Below, one piece after another: positions 49,101-56,241 of a stretch of 64,000 nt of DNA. Numbering within the stretch: the stretch's first letter is position 1; each line of letters begins with the position of its first letter. The notes beneath the pieces were generated by a model. That model did no database searches and was not told where the DNA came from. It was given only the letters and a program-made list of their open reading frames with translations. The stretch is from Nonomuraea corallina. Lineage in GTDB: Bacteria; Actinomycetota; Actinomycetes; Streptosporangiales; Streptosporangiaceae. Location: NCBI RefSeq assembly GCF_027620315.1, contig NZ_JAPNNL010000008.1, positions 1 through 64,000 of the forward strand. Reading direction: 5' to 3'. Both the position numbers and the translations under genes were made by a program.

Positions 49101-49680
49101 CGCCGAGCACCCGTTCTGGCTGCCCGCCCTGAAGGAATGGGTCCCTGCCGGACAACTTGAGGCCGGCGCGTGGCTGCGTACCTCGGCCGGCACGTACGTC
49201 CAGATCAGCGCCATCCAGCACCGCACCGCCACCCAGCGCGTCCACAACCTGACCATCGACGACTTCCACACCTACTATGTCGTGGCCGGGGACCAAGCTA
49301 TCCTTGTCCACAACAGTGGTCCTGGCGGACGGGAGCGGGGGCCGGACGGTCGATTCCTGCCTAATTCGAACCCTCTTGATCCTGATTCTCGATACGATCG
49401 AGTCTCGCTCTGGGAGAAGACCAAGCGGGCCATCCAGGGTGCTGCACCGACGGATGCAAATGGTGACTTTATTGACCCCAACACGGGTCAGATCATTCCG
49501 AAGGGGGGTCCCTTCCACTATGGACACAAGCCCGGCCATGAATACTGGCGAGCTCGTGATCTGGCGCGAGAGAAAGGCTTGTCCCGAGAGGAGTTCATTG
49601 CCAGTCAAAACAACCCAGACCACTACCAGATCGAGGATCCGTACAACAATATGAGCCATCAATACGAGAGTCACTGTTAG
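43168..49680 (+). CDS. RHS/YD-repeat polymorphic toxin, main part with LamG, Hint and GH-E nuclease domains
   Basis: 2,170 residues from the first in-frame GTG. A LamG-like domain lies at about 38-205 (SDPMSYWRLGETGG, WHHVVLTVAKDVQTLYVDG). YD repeats fill about 225-1560 (e.g. YDAAGRLMRVTDRSG). The RHS core end is at about 1570-1650 (YTDPDTGKVNMHARWYQPG, NRYSYADGAPLGNGDPSG). A Lys-rich linker follows (about 1660-1800). The Hint autoprotease-type domain runs from Cys1900 (CLPNSFVPGTPVLMADGS) to Asn2049 (AILVHNS). The last 121 residues form an HNH/ENDO VII GH-E nuclease (FHYGHKPGHEYWRARDLA, NPDHYQIEDPYNNMSHQYE). The shell should encapsulate and release the toxin tip outside or into target cells. 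Confidence 0.92.
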   Translation: MPLSWTYHYNGDVLARVCDPAEQCVLYGHASGSLYRTAVLDSDPMSYWRLGETGGSEGKDLGWNGETLYYSGVGFGKPGALSGTPDTSVQISSASQLHLPYALLPRAGTWATVETWVKTTGTGAVLNAENEWGTQQHPVLRVLANGRLSAAFQPTSTPITTGSPVNDNAWHHVVLTVAKDVQTLYVDGQQVGTLNGTVGDPMEWPELKAGGIAAFLDEMAVYDRPLSAGEVAGHYAARAESPYKLAQITLPSGRVWAANVYDAVTDRVKTHTDEHGGTWQIGEPAYNRTTGMSTVTVTDPHQGTLKYVHDAWRGYRLMSRTDQLGKKTTYSYDTGGFLFSTVDANNNVVETHNDARGNVIQRRTCRTSSSCQWSRYSYHLNAADPFDARNDLLLASWDPRTTSTDKARATSWEYSSYGEETKQTAPLTPDFPAGWSVSTAYTDGTEPAVGGGFTPAGLVKTRTDARGNVWTQKYTTAGDLAEQIEPEGMRTVYEYDSIGRPTARVEYSDAFPDGVRSTFTYDGLGRLRTHTGAPVQNEITGKTHTSQTRYTYDPDGNKLTDTVVDLTGGDPERTITYTYDTRGRTETVTGPEGGVIRYTWDQVGAKVEVTDELGSVFGYTYTKRGELASRTLKNWTGSPVNPQPAREIVLASYSYDPVGRLASRVDAMERKTSFTYYNDDLPHQVIGTGVKLNGSSTTRDVVLEELTYDAAGNPATLTTPGAQTAYVYDAANRLTSSTFDTARLARKIANVYDANGNVTKQTLTAAGTSRAESVEYSYNKENQLVRRTVENGDDDLTTTWAVNDRGLVTATTEPRGNVAGGDPERFTTSDRHDAAGRLVERKLPEIQVERAGTTGTDRLRPTTRYGHDSAGQRSHVMDAEGRLSTTTFDRAGRVTAVIDPAYTPPGGTQIIPKETYGYDAAGRLMRVTDRSGQLSTMEYDALGNQVRVTDPAVNGALPGQWTSEFNRVGEPLAEVDPNGARSEATYDDLGRMITRTEIERHPSAAAYTTKLTYTDAGFLEKLAPPVGQPTLFTRNAAGEVTQLTDPMGNKTVTTYDLAGRVTKTTTPLGYASLAEYDLAGQLTALKDLGTDGRVIRSTAYGYDAASNLTSTTSGEGRVTERSFDETGRLVELKEPVSANESITTSFGYDAVGDRTRTTDGRGNTVWTTYNSLRLVESLIEPSTAAHPDLADRTWLHTYDAEGNLTSLAEPGGVRIDRQFDELGRLSKETGHGASVATPERTYRYDAAGRQIVIGDYGLEYNDRDLLTRVTRNSAQMAAFTYDALGNPMTRSDTSGNTSFTWDDNERLKTATDPVTGRAFSYGYDSDDRLTSLNSSNPANSQTFTYDALDRLETHTLKSSSGAQLAKIAYGWDKDDNLTSKSTTGTAGAGANTYGYDHVGRLTSWTAPDGTVTAYTWDAAGNRTGAGDKSYAYDQRNRLVSGDGTDYSYTARGTLATTSTGGVTTNMTFDAFDRLVAEGDVIYTYDALDRLVSRRKGAEETTFAYSGLENDIVTVADGSGTVTARYGRDPNGRVLSMKEGASPALGVMTDYHADVVATYTGTSLADSVAYNPFGEPIARTGSRRSLGYQSEYTDPDTGKVNMHARWYQPGTGGFASRDDWTLEPEPSTRANRYSYADGAPLGNGDPSGHAPDCCGAGGGGGGIGSYNAKNWKPVWRAVEAIDAASDLAGPAGWAKGAAKRAIKAGFKKVFKGGGKKSASQGGKKALDRDNANRLQREKGNKRYLYAPKKKPKSKKQSDGKRGPKTAVKVPKKPKTKPTTGKKPEEKPKKNPVGSKGKDKKKPTIKSPKDRKPTPRDERAGRQGQKDKGCRTGPCTGSDRDGPEAGYYNVGTGHDEGYSPAYREIVEEATETTTESIVEDIIDDVAPDLPSDPLPDEGLDSCLPNSFVPGTPVLMADGSRKVIEDVKVGDHVLAADPGTGRMEAQPVTALISSHGRKHLVRITVDLDGDRGTAADVVEATAEHPFWLPALKEWVPAGQLEAGAWLRTSAGTYVQISAIQHRTATQRVHNLTIDDFHTYYVVAGDQAILVHNSGPGGRERGPDGRFLPNSNPLDPDSRYDRVSLWEKTKRAIQGAAPTDANGDFIDPNTGQIIPKGGPFHYGHKPGHEYWRARDLAREKGLSREEFIASQNNPDHYQIEDPYNNMSHQYESHC
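48865..49314 (+). other. Hint (pre-toxin autoprocessing) domain within the RHS protein
   Basis: 150 residues bounded by a Cys (TGC 48865-48867) and a terminal His-Asn (CAC-AAC ending 49314). Inside are VIEDVKVGDHVLAADP, VEATAEHPFWLPALKEWVP and HNLTIDDFHTYYVVAGDQ. Hint domains cleave next to their catalytic Cys or Asn, here just before the nuclease. The Cys is three residues before NSF; the spacing may vary within the family. Confidence 0.85.
49315..49680 (+). other. GH-E (HNH/ENDO VII superfamily) toxin tip
   Basis: The 121-residue tip keeps the Gly-His and His-Glu signature in YGHKPGHEYW and the trailing DHYQIEDPYNNMSH. The DNA here is visibly more AT-rich than the rest of the gene, as expected of an exchangeable toxin cassette. 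Confidence 0.85.
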
Positions 49681-49682
49681 CG

Positions 49683-50072
49683 ATGATCGACCGAGACGGG
49701 CGGTCTGAGCTGCATCAGGCCGCCTTTGTAGGCGATGCCGATCGGGTTGCTCTTCTGGCAGAAGAAGGGCTAAATGTGGATCTCCCCGACCGTGATGGCT
49801 TTACTCCGCTCCATCTTGCAGCCCAGGAATGGAACGCGAATGCTGCGAGAGCATTGCTGGATCATGGCGCTTCTGTTGATTCGGTGAATCGTTACGGAAA
49901 TACTCCGCTGTTTGTTGCGGTTTTCAACTCCCGAGGAAGAGGGGAGTTGATTTCCATCCTGCGTGAATTCGGAGCTGATCCATTCAAGGAGAATAACCAT
50001 GGTCGGTCTCCACTCGGGTTGGCGAGACTGATCGGTAATTACGACGTGGCGCAGTATTTCGCGGACCTATAA
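49683..50072 (+). CDS. Ankyrin-repeat protein, probable immunity protein to the GH-E toxin
   Basis: 129 residues, ATG 2 bases after the toxin stop, no signal peptide. Four ankyrin repeats: SELHQAAFVGDADRVALLAE, TPLHLAAQEWNANAARALLD, TPLFVAVFNSRGRGELISIL and SPLGLARLIGNYDVAQYF. Small cytoplasmic ankyrin proteins are a known immunity class next to polymorphic toxins (established for the family). Tight coupling and matching low GC support co-transfer with the toxin tip. Binding has to be inferred. Confidence 0.85.
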   Translation: MIDRDGRSELHQAAFVGDADRVALLAEEGLNVDLPDRDGFTPLHLAAQEWNANAARALLDHGASVDSVNRYGNTPLFVAVFNSRGRGELISILREFGADPFKENNHGRSPLGLARLIGNYDVAQYFADL

Positions 50073-50169
50073 ACAAATTTCGGCGCACTTGCAGGAGTCT
50101 CGTATGAGGCGCCGAACGACGTTTGACAGCTTCGTTGACGGCTACGCTGGCGTGATCGTTTTCTGACGG

Positions 50170-50640
50170 CTACGGTTCGGGCTGCTCGTCGAGTGCGCCG
50201 GACATGCGTTCCATGATCGCGTTGGAGGCGGAGTCGGACGTAGGCGTAGACGTCGGCGGTGAACGCGATGTGGGCGTGACCGAGCAATTCCTTGATCAAG
50301 CAGGAGTAAGGCGCACGAATGCCTCAGGTCGTGAAAGCGGCTCTTGCGGAGTCCGGCAAGTCGCTCCAGCGCCGGCTGAGGAGTTTGCCGCGCCGCATGC
50401 CGGTGCGCAGCGCGAGATCGAACAGGGTATGCAGACGGAAGCCTTGGGCGGCATCGAGGAAGATGCGGGCTTCGGCCGGTTCGGTGCGTTGTTGACGGCA
50501 GCGGGGACTTGGACGTTGCGGGCGACGTTAGGCGCGAGGTCGTCTTCGCGAGCAGCGCGCTCCAGGGCTGTGCGAAGCAGGGCGTGAACGTACTGGATGG
50601 TCAGCGGGGACAGGTAGCGCTGGCAGCAGTGGCCAAGGGC
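50170..50640 (-). pseudogene. Decayed tyrosine integrase
   Basis: Pieces of a tyrosine recombinase appear in order but in different frames. A core-binding piece reads LTIQYVHALLRTALERAARE. EPAEARIFLDAAQGFRLHTL and ALRTGMRRGKLLS carry a catalytic Arg. FHDLRHSCALLLLDQG carries the HxxR box. IKELLGHAHIAFTADVYAYV comes from the end of the domain, near the catalytic Tyr, and NAIMERMSGALDEQPEP leads to a TAG at 50170-50172. At least two frameshifts and an internal loss (about the ELLGH junction) make it inactive. It marks an old integrated element beside the RHS locus. The gap 50641-50861 shows nothing readable. Confidence 0.8.
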
Positions 50641-50861
50641 ACAGCAGCGGGGCCGCTTGTGAGGTCTGCGGCGTGGGGGTCGCGAGTGGTGTCGGTGCCC
50701 AGGGCGCAGCAGCGGCAGGTAAAGCTATCAGAGGCGGAACCATGCGTACGTAAGTCGCGGAATACAAGGTCGTCGAACTAGGGACAGCGTGGTATTCTGG
50801 CCGTCCGCGCGGACGTCGCCGCTTGGACCAGGGCGTTTCGCGTAACTGGCTCGCCCGAGTC

Positions 50862-51125
50862 TTACTGATCAATCTCTTTGGGTGGCGAGACAAAGGAGCC
50901 GAGGCCGCGGACCGAGTAAATGGTCCCTTCCTCCTGGAGTCGCTGCAGAACCTTGCGGGCCGTCCCTCGAGCGATGCCGAATTCCTGCACGATCTGATGC
51001 TCGCTGGGGACCGGCGTGTCAACCTCGTAGTCGCCGGCGGCGATCCGCTCCTTGATGATGTTCGCCACCTGGACCCACTTGGGCTGGTTCAGACGCCACT
51101 CGATCACGAGCGAACGATAGATCAC
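50862..51125 (-). CDS. GntR family regulator, short (winged-helix only)
   Basis: 87 residues. GntR winged helix: WVQVANIIKERIAAGDY, PVPSEHQIVQEFGIARGTAR and KVLQRLQEEGTIYSVRG. There is no effector domain. This short form is common in integrative elements of actinomycetes. It is divergent from a small gene with a perfect palindrome between them, probably its operator. Confidence 0.88.
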   Translation of the reverse strand: MIYRSLVIEWRLNQPKWVQVANIIKERIAAGDYEVDTPVPSEHQIVQEFGIARGTARKVLQRLQEEGTIYSVRGLGSFVSPPKEIDQ

Positions 51126-51160
51126 CTTGAAGAACCCGAGATACCCAGGAGTAACTATAC

Positions 51161-51174
51161 TTCACCATGGTGAA
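51161..51174. promoter_or_regulatory. Perfect 14-bp palindrome, likely GntR operator
   Basis: TTCACCATGGTGAA is self-complementary. The flanks ATAC and CTAT extend it imperfectly to 22 bp. It sits 36 bp upstream of the gntR start and directly after TATACT (51156-51161), a likely -10 for the rightward gene. Autoregulation and repression of the rightward gene are inferred. Confidence 0.65.
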
Positions 51175-51250
51175 CTATGAGGAAGCTAGATATGATGGCG
51201 GTAGCAGCAGCCAGCCGTCGAGGCGGCTCCCCAGGGAAGGAATTGGTGGC

Positions 51251-51538
51251 ATGGCGGCCGACGAACTCGCTGATTTCCACGGCCCGCACGTCGGACCACC
51301 TTGGCCTGGCCGTACCAAGCTGACCTGGCACGAACCCTTCTCCAGGGCGTCGCGTATCCGGGTGATCTCGCATACATGCGAATGCGGCAAGACGATGTAT
51401 GAGCTGTGCGCCGCTGCCGGTCTGGGCTTCGTCCGTCGTACCGACCGTGCGAAGCGGACCGTCCATGAAACCGCGTGGATGCTGACTGCGACCGCCGCCG
51501 ACGCCTTTGGGCAGATCCTGGACGGGAAGGCTGGATGA
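51251..51538 (+). CDS. Small cysteine-containing protein of unknown function
   Basis: 95 residues from the ATG at 51251, with AAGGA upstream. An in-frame ATG at 51167 lies inside the palindromic operator and is less likely. SHTCECGKTMYELCAAAGLG and FVRRTDRAKRTVHETAWMLT are the recognisable core. Similar short proteins occur beside GntR regulators in actinomycete integrative elements (from memory, not searched). No function is assigned. Confidence 0.6.
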   Translation: MAADELADFHGPHVGPPWPGRTKLTWHEPFSRASRIRVISHTCECGKTMYELCAAAGLGFVRRTDRAKRTVHETAWMLTATAADAFGQILDGKAG

Positions 51539-51635
51539 ACCCGTCGCCTACGAGGCACCCATGAGGTCCCCCGAGCTGCCCGGGTCGAGGGATGGTGGTC
51601 ATACCAAACCCGCCCCCACGTCTGGTTCTCCATAA

Positions 51636-51649
51636 CTACCCGTCGGTAG
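51636..51649. promoter_or_regulatory. CTACC-N4-GGTAG dyad upstream of the aldehyde dehydrogenase gene
   Basis: CTACCCGTCGGTAG, with one further pairing base on each side, lies 23-36 bp before the ATG at 51672. This shape resembles TetR-family operators in lipid/steroid gene promoters of actinobacteria. The regulator is not identified. Confidence 0.4.
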
Positions 51650-51671
51650 CCAACCCGAATATCCTTCTGGC

Positions 51672-53174
51672 ATGCACGTGACCGCCGGCAGGACCCGGCA
51701 GATCATCGCCCCGTTCACCGGCGAACCCCTCGCCGAGCTGCCCCTGGCCGGCGCGGACGACGTCCGTGGGGCGTACCGGAAGGCGCGGGCGGCGCAGGCC
51801 GAGTGGGCGGCGCGGCCCGCGGCGGAGCGGGTGAAGCCGTTCCTGCGGCTGCACGACGTGATCCTGGACCGGCGCGAGGAGATCCTCGACCTGCTCCAGG
51901 ACGAGACCGGCAAGGCCCGCTCGCACGCCTTCGAGGAGGTCCTCGACGTCGCCGGCTGCGTGCTCTATTACGCCCGCCGGGCGCCCGGCCTGCTGGCCCC
52001 GCAGGGGCGCAAGGGCGTCTTCCCGATCGCCACCCGGGTCAGCGAGCTGCGCCGGCCCAAGGGCGTGGTCGCGCTCATCTCGCCGTGGAACTACCCGCTG
52101 TCGCTGGGCGTCACCGACGCGGTGCCCGCGCTGCTGGCGGGCAACGCGGTCGTGCACAAGCCCGACACCCAGACCACGCTGTCCACCCGCTGGGCCGTGG
52201 ACCTGCTGGTGGAGCTGGGCATGCCGCGCGACCTCTGGCAGATCACGCCCGGCGACCCGGAAGAGATCGGCGAGGCGCTGCTCGACGGGGCCGACTACGT
52301 GGCGTTCACCGGCTCCACCCGCAGCGGCAGGAAGATCGCCGAGGAGGCGGCCAAGCGGCTCATCGGCTGCTCGCTGGAGCTCGGCGGCAAGAACCCGATG
52401 ATCGTGCTCGACGACGCCGACCTGGACCTGGCCGTGCAGGGGGCGATCCGCGCCTGCTTCGCCAACGCCGGACAGCTGTGCCTGTCGATCGAGCGGCTGT
52501 ACGTGCACACGTCGCTGTTCGAGGCGTTCGCCGACCGCTTCGCCCGTCAGGTGCGCAACCTGAAGCTCGGGGCCGGGCGCGACTGGTCGGTCCAGATGGG
52601 CTCGCTCACCCACCGCCACCAGCTCGAAACCGTCATCCGGCACGTCGAGGGCGCCGTCGCCCGAGGCGCGACCGTGCTCGCCGGGGGCAGGGCCAGGCCC
52701 GACCTCGGCCCGCTGTTCTTCGAGCCGACCGTGCTCACCGGCGTGACCGAGGACATGGAGCTGTGCCGCGACGAGACGTTCGGTCCCGTGGTGTCGCTCT
52801 ACCCGTTCGCCACCGACGACGAGGCGGTCGAGCTGGCCAACGACACGGCCTACGGCCTGAACGCCGCCGTCTGGACCTCCGACGCCTCCCGTGGCCGCGC
52901 GCTCGCCGCCCGGATCAAGGCGGGCACGGTCAACATCAACGAGGGGTACGGCGCCGCGTACGCCTCCTACGACGCCCCGATGGGCGGCATGAAGGCGTCC
53001 GGCCTGGGCCGCAGGCACGGCGCGGAGGGCCTGCTGCGCTACACCGAGTCGCAGACCGTGGCTTCCCAGGCGTCCTGGCTGCGCCTGGAGCCGCCGTTCG
53101 ACCTGTCTCAGGAGGCGTGGGCGGACCTGCTGGCCACCACGCTCAAGGTGATGAAGTGGCTGAGGGTGAAGTGA
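51672..53174 (+). CDS. Succinate-semialdehyde dehydrogenase-like aldehyde dehydrogenase
   Basis: 500 residues. NAD(P)-dependent aldehyde dehydrogenase. Motifs: VALISPWNYPLSLGV, VAFTGSTRSGRKIAEEA, the general base in CSLELGGKNPMIVLDDADLD, the catalytic Cys in NAGQLCLSIERL and DETFGPVVSLYPF. The sequence resembles the GabD2 group of actinobacteria. Its stop overlaps the GTG of a GMC oxidoreductase, so the pair may oxidise an alcohol or sterol product; specificity is uncertain. Confidence 0.9.
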   Translation: MHVTAGRTRQIIAPFTGEPLAELPLAGADDVRGAYRKARAAQAEWAARPAAERVKPFLRLHDVILDRREEILDLLQDETGKARSHAFEEVLDVAGCVLYYARRAPGLLAPQGRKGVFPIATRVSELRRPKGVVALISPWNYPLSLGVTDAVPALLAGNAVVHKPDTQTTLSTRWAVDLLVELGMPRDLWQITPGDPEEIGEALLDGADYVAFTGSTRSGRKIAEEAAKRLIGCSLELGGKNPMIVLDDADLDLAVQGAIRACFANAGQLCLSIERLYVHTSLFEAFADRFARQVRNLKLGAGRDWSVQMGSLTHRHQLETVIRHVEGAVARGATVLAGGRARPDLGPLFFEPTVLTGVTEDMELCRDETFGPVVSLYPFATDDEAVELANDTAYGLNAAVWTSDASRGRALAARIKAGTVNINEGYGAAYASYDAPMGGMKASGLGRRHGAEGLLRYTESQTVASQASWLRLEPPFDLSQEAWADLLATTLKVMKWLRVK

Positions 53175-54832
53175 CCGGGTTCGACGTCGTCGTCATCGGC
53201 TCCGGGTTCGGCGGCAGCGTCTCGGCGCTCCGGCTGGCGGAGAAGGGCCACCGGGTCGCGGTGCTGGAGGCGGGGCGGCGCTTCGACCGGTCCACGCTGC
53301 CCGCCACCTCCTGGCGGCTGCGCGACTTCCTGTGGGCGCCGTGGCTGGGGCTGAAGGGCATCCAGCGGATCCACCTGCTCCGGGGGGAGAAGGGCACCGG
53401 CGTGCTGGTGCTCGCCGGTGCCGGGGTGGGCGGCGGGTCGCTGGTGTACGCCAACACGCTCTACGAACCGCTCGACCCGTTCTACCGTGACCCGCAGTGG
53501 GCCTCGATCACCGACTGGAAGGGTGAGCTGGCGCCCTACTACGACCAGGCCAGGCGGATGCTCGGGGTGACGGTCAACCCCACCCGCACCCCGGCCGACG
53601 AGGTGATGCTGAAGATCGCCGAGCGGATGGGCGCGGGCGCGACCTTCCGCCTGGCCCCGGTGGGCGTCTACTTCGGGCCGGACGGCGTCGACCCGTACTT
53701 CGGCGGCGCCGGTCCCGAGAGGCGCGGCTGCGTCGAGTGCGGCCAGTGCATGACCGGCTGCCGCCACGGCGCCAAGAACTCGCTCACCGAGAACTACCTC
53801 CACCTGGCCGAGCGGGCGGGTGCCCGGGTCTACGCCGAGTGCACGGTCACCTCGGTCCGCCCGCTGCCGTCCGGCGGGTACGAGGTCCTCGCCCGGCGGA
53901 CCGGCTCGGCCCGGCAGCGCCGGCTCTTCACCGCCCGGCAGGTGATCTTCGCGACCGGGACCTGGGGCACCCAGCGGCTGCTGCACCGGCTGCGCGACGA
54001 CGGCACGCTGCCCCGGATCTCGCCCCGGCTGGGCACGCTCACCCGTACCAACTCCGAGGCCCTGCTCGGCTTCGAGCGGTTGTCGCGCGGCGGCGAGAAG
54101 TTCAACACCGGGGTGGCGATCACCTCCTCGATCCACCCGGACGCCGAGACGCACATCGAGCCGGTCCGCTACGGCGACGGCTCCAACGCGATGGGCCTGC
54201 TGCGCACGCTGCTGATCGACGGCGGCCGCAACCGGTGGAAGGCGTTCGCCCGCGAGGCCGCGCGCCGGCCGCTGCACGCGCTGCGCCTGCTCGACCTGCG
54301 CGGCTGGTCGGAGCGGTCGCTGATCGCGCTGGTCATGCAGGCCAAGGACAACTCGATCACGGTACGGTCCGGCCGGTTCGGGCTGCGCTCGGCCCGGGGG
54401 CACGGCGAGCCGAACCCCACCTGGATCCCGGCGGGGCACGAGGCCGTGCGGATCGGGGCCGAGGAGGTCGGCGGGGAGCCGCGCGGGTCGTGGCTGGACC
54501 TGTTCGACATCCCCGCGACCGCGCACTTCCTGGGCGGCTGCGCGATCGGCGCCTCGCCGGACGAGGGCGTGATCGACCCCTACCACCGGCTCTACGGGTA
54601 CGAGGGGCTGCACGTCGTGGACGGGTCGGCCGTGGCCGCCAACCTGGGCGTCAACCCCTCGCTGACCATCACGGCGCTGGCCGAGCGGGCGATGGCGTTC
54701 TGGCCGAACGCGGGTGAGCCCGACCCGCGGCCGCCTCTCGGCTCGGCCTACCGGCCCCTGGCCCCGGTCGCGCCGCGCTCCCCGGCGGTGCCGGCCACGG
54801 CCCCCGCCGCGCTGCGGCTGATCAGCCGCTGA
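53171..54832 (+). CDS. GMC-family oxidoreductase, cholesterol-oxidase-like (ChoD type)
   Basis: 553 residues from a GTG overlapping the dehydrogenase stop. FAD-binding VVVIGSGFGGSVSALRLAE, GVLVLAGAGVGGGSLVYANT and the C-terminal HFLGGCAIGASPDEGVID, HVVDGSAVAANLGVNPSLTI. A four-Cys cluster CVECGQCMTGCRHGAK is ferredoxin-like and typical of the ChoD subgroup. In mycobacteria choD follows guaB3; here it lies 23 kb beyond, separated by catabolic genes and the RHS island. Its 3' end overlaps the convergent decarboxylase by 11 bp. Confidence 0.88.
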   Translation: MTGFDVVVIGSGFGGSVSALRLAEKGHRVAVLEAGRRFDRSTLPATSWRLRDFLWAPWLGLKGIQRIHLLRGEKGTGVLVLAGAGVGGGSLVYANTLYEPLDPFYRDPQWASITDWKGELAPYYDQARRMLGVTVNPTRTPADEVMLKIAERMGAGATFRLAPVGVYFGPDGVDPYFGGAGPERRGCVECGQCMTGCRHGAKNSLTENYLHLAERAGARVYAECTVTSVRPLPSGGYEVLARRTGSARQRRLFTARQVIFATGTWGTQRLLHRLRDDGTLPRISPRLGTLTRTNSEALLGFERLSRGGEKFNTGVAITSSIHPDAETHIEPVRYGDGSNAMGLLRTLLIDGGRNRWKAFAREAARRPLHALRLLDLRGWSERSLIALVMQAKDNSITVRSGRFGLRSARGHGEPNPTWIPAGHEAVRIGAEEVGGEPRGSWLDLFDIPATAHFLGGCAIGASPDEGVIDPYHRLYGYEGLHVVDGSAVAANLGVNPSLTITALAERAMAFWPNAGEPDPRPPLGSAYRPLAPVAPRSPAVPATAPAALRLISR

Positions 54833-56177
54833 CCGCCTCGATCTCGTCCAGGAGCGCGGTCAGGGTGGCGTCGTCCGTGGCCGGGGCCATCACCGTGACC
54901 CGCAGGTGGCGGACCCCGGCCAGCTCGGTCGAGGTGAGGTGGAAGGTGCCGTCGCTCATCAGCCGTTCGCGGATCACCGCCTGGTCGCCGTCGCCGTAGC
55001 GGAAGCACACGATGTTGCTCTCCGGCTCGTACGGCAGCGTGAACCCGGGCCGTTCCCCGGCCAGCTCCCAGAACCGGTGGGCGGTGTCGTACCGGGAGGC
55101 CACGTAGTCGCCGAGGCCCTGCTCGCCCCGCCAGGCCAGGTTGAGGAAGATCTTCAGGCCGAGTTCGGCCTTGGTGCACTCGACCGTGCGGCGGATCTGG
55201 TCGAAGCCCTGCTCGCCGTAGAACAGGTAGCTGGCCTCCTGCCGGAACGCCGCGTCCAGGTCGCTCTCCCTGCGCACGAGCACCGCAGCCGTCAGGGCGG
55301 AGGCGCGCAGCATCTTGTGCGCGTCCCAGATCACCGAGTCGGCCAGCTCGATGCCGTCGAGCAGGTGGGCGTGCCGGTCCGACAGCAGGGCCGAGGCGCC
55401 GTGCGCGCCGTCCACGTGGAACCACACGCCGCGCTCGCGGCACCACGCGCCGATCGCCAGCAGGTCGTCGTGCAGTCCGGTGCCGGTGGCGCAGGCCGCA
55501 GCCACCAGCGCCATCACCCGTCTGCCGGAGATGTCCGGCAGCCTGGCCGGGTCGATCCGGCCCAGTTCGTCCGTCTCCAGCGGCACGATCGCACGCTGCC
55601 CGAGCCCGAGGATCGAGACCGCGCGCGAGATCGAGTAGTGCGCCGACGGCGGGGCCAGGATCACCAGGTCGTCCGGCACGCCCCGCTCCCACGCCTCCGG
55701 CGCCACCCGCGCCCGCGCGGCCAGCATCGCGGTCAGGTTGGCCAGTGAGCCGCCGTGCGTCAGCACCCCGCCGCCGGCCGGGAAGCCCACCTTGTCCAGC
55801 ATCCAGCGCAGGACCTCGAACTCGACCGTGGCCGCGGACGCGCCCATCTCGTAGATGTTCATCGGGTTGTTGATCGCGCCGTGCACGAAGTCGGCCAGCG
55901 CGGCAGGGAAATCGGGGGAGGCGGTCTGGTGGGCCAGGTACGCCGGGTGGTGCAGCCGGGTGCCCTCGGCCAGGTAGGCGCGCAGGAAGTCGCGGTACGA
56001 CTCCGGGGTCATGCCGCCCTTGGCGATCAGCTCACGCAGCCGCAGCCGGTCCGCGAGCTCGCCCGGCGGCCTGCGCCGGACCACGGGGGCCTCGCCCCGC
56101 TGGCTGTCCGCCACGTAGGCGGTCAGTTCCTCGACCGTGACACCGGCCGACTCGGCGAACTCCTCAAAGTTCCACAT
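54822..56177 (-). CDS. PLP-dependent group II amino-acid decarboxylase
   Basis: 451 residues from the ATG at 56177. Fold type I PLP enzyme: VLTHGGSLANLTAMLAAR, WFHVDGAHGASALLSD and the Schiff-base Lys in SVIWDAHKMLRASAL. LHHPAYLAHQTASPDFPAAL and NPMNIYEMGASAATVE are typical of the glutamate/aromatic/aspartate decarboxylase group. Substrate not readable. Divergent from an Lrp-type regulator 64 bp away, which suggests amino-acid-responsive control. Confidence 0.9.
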   Translation of the reverse strand: MWNFEEFAESAGVTVEELTAYVADSQRGEAPVVRRRPPGELADRLRLRELIAKGGMTPESYRDFLRAYLAEGTRLHHPAYLAHQTASPDFPAALADFVHGAINNPMNIYEMGASAATVEFEVLRWMLDKVGFPAGGGVLTHGGSLANLTAMLAARARVAPEAWERGVPDDLVILAPPSAHYSISRAVSILGLGQRAIVPLETDELGRIDPARLPDISGRRVMALVAAACATGTGLHDDLLAIGAWCRERGVWFHVDGAHGASALLSDRHAHLLDGIELADSVIWDAHKMLRASALTAAVLVRRESDLDAAFRQEASYLFYGEQGFDQIRRTVECTKAELGLKIFLNLAWRGEQGLGDYVASRYDTAHRFWELAGERPGFTLPYEPESNIVCFRYGDGDQAVIRERLMSDGTFHLTSTELAGVRHLRVTVMAPATDDATLTALLDEIEAVSG

Positions 56178-56241
56178 ATCCCGGAATAGTGAGGTTATCG
56201 TCGGCGTACGGCTAGTCTTGCCGAATCGGAGGGCGATACTG

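Noticed and set aside
50204-50781. Plus-strand ORFs in the integrase region
   Set aside because: No motifs. The opposite strand carries ordered fragments of a tyrosine integrase, so these are shadows of a pseudogene.
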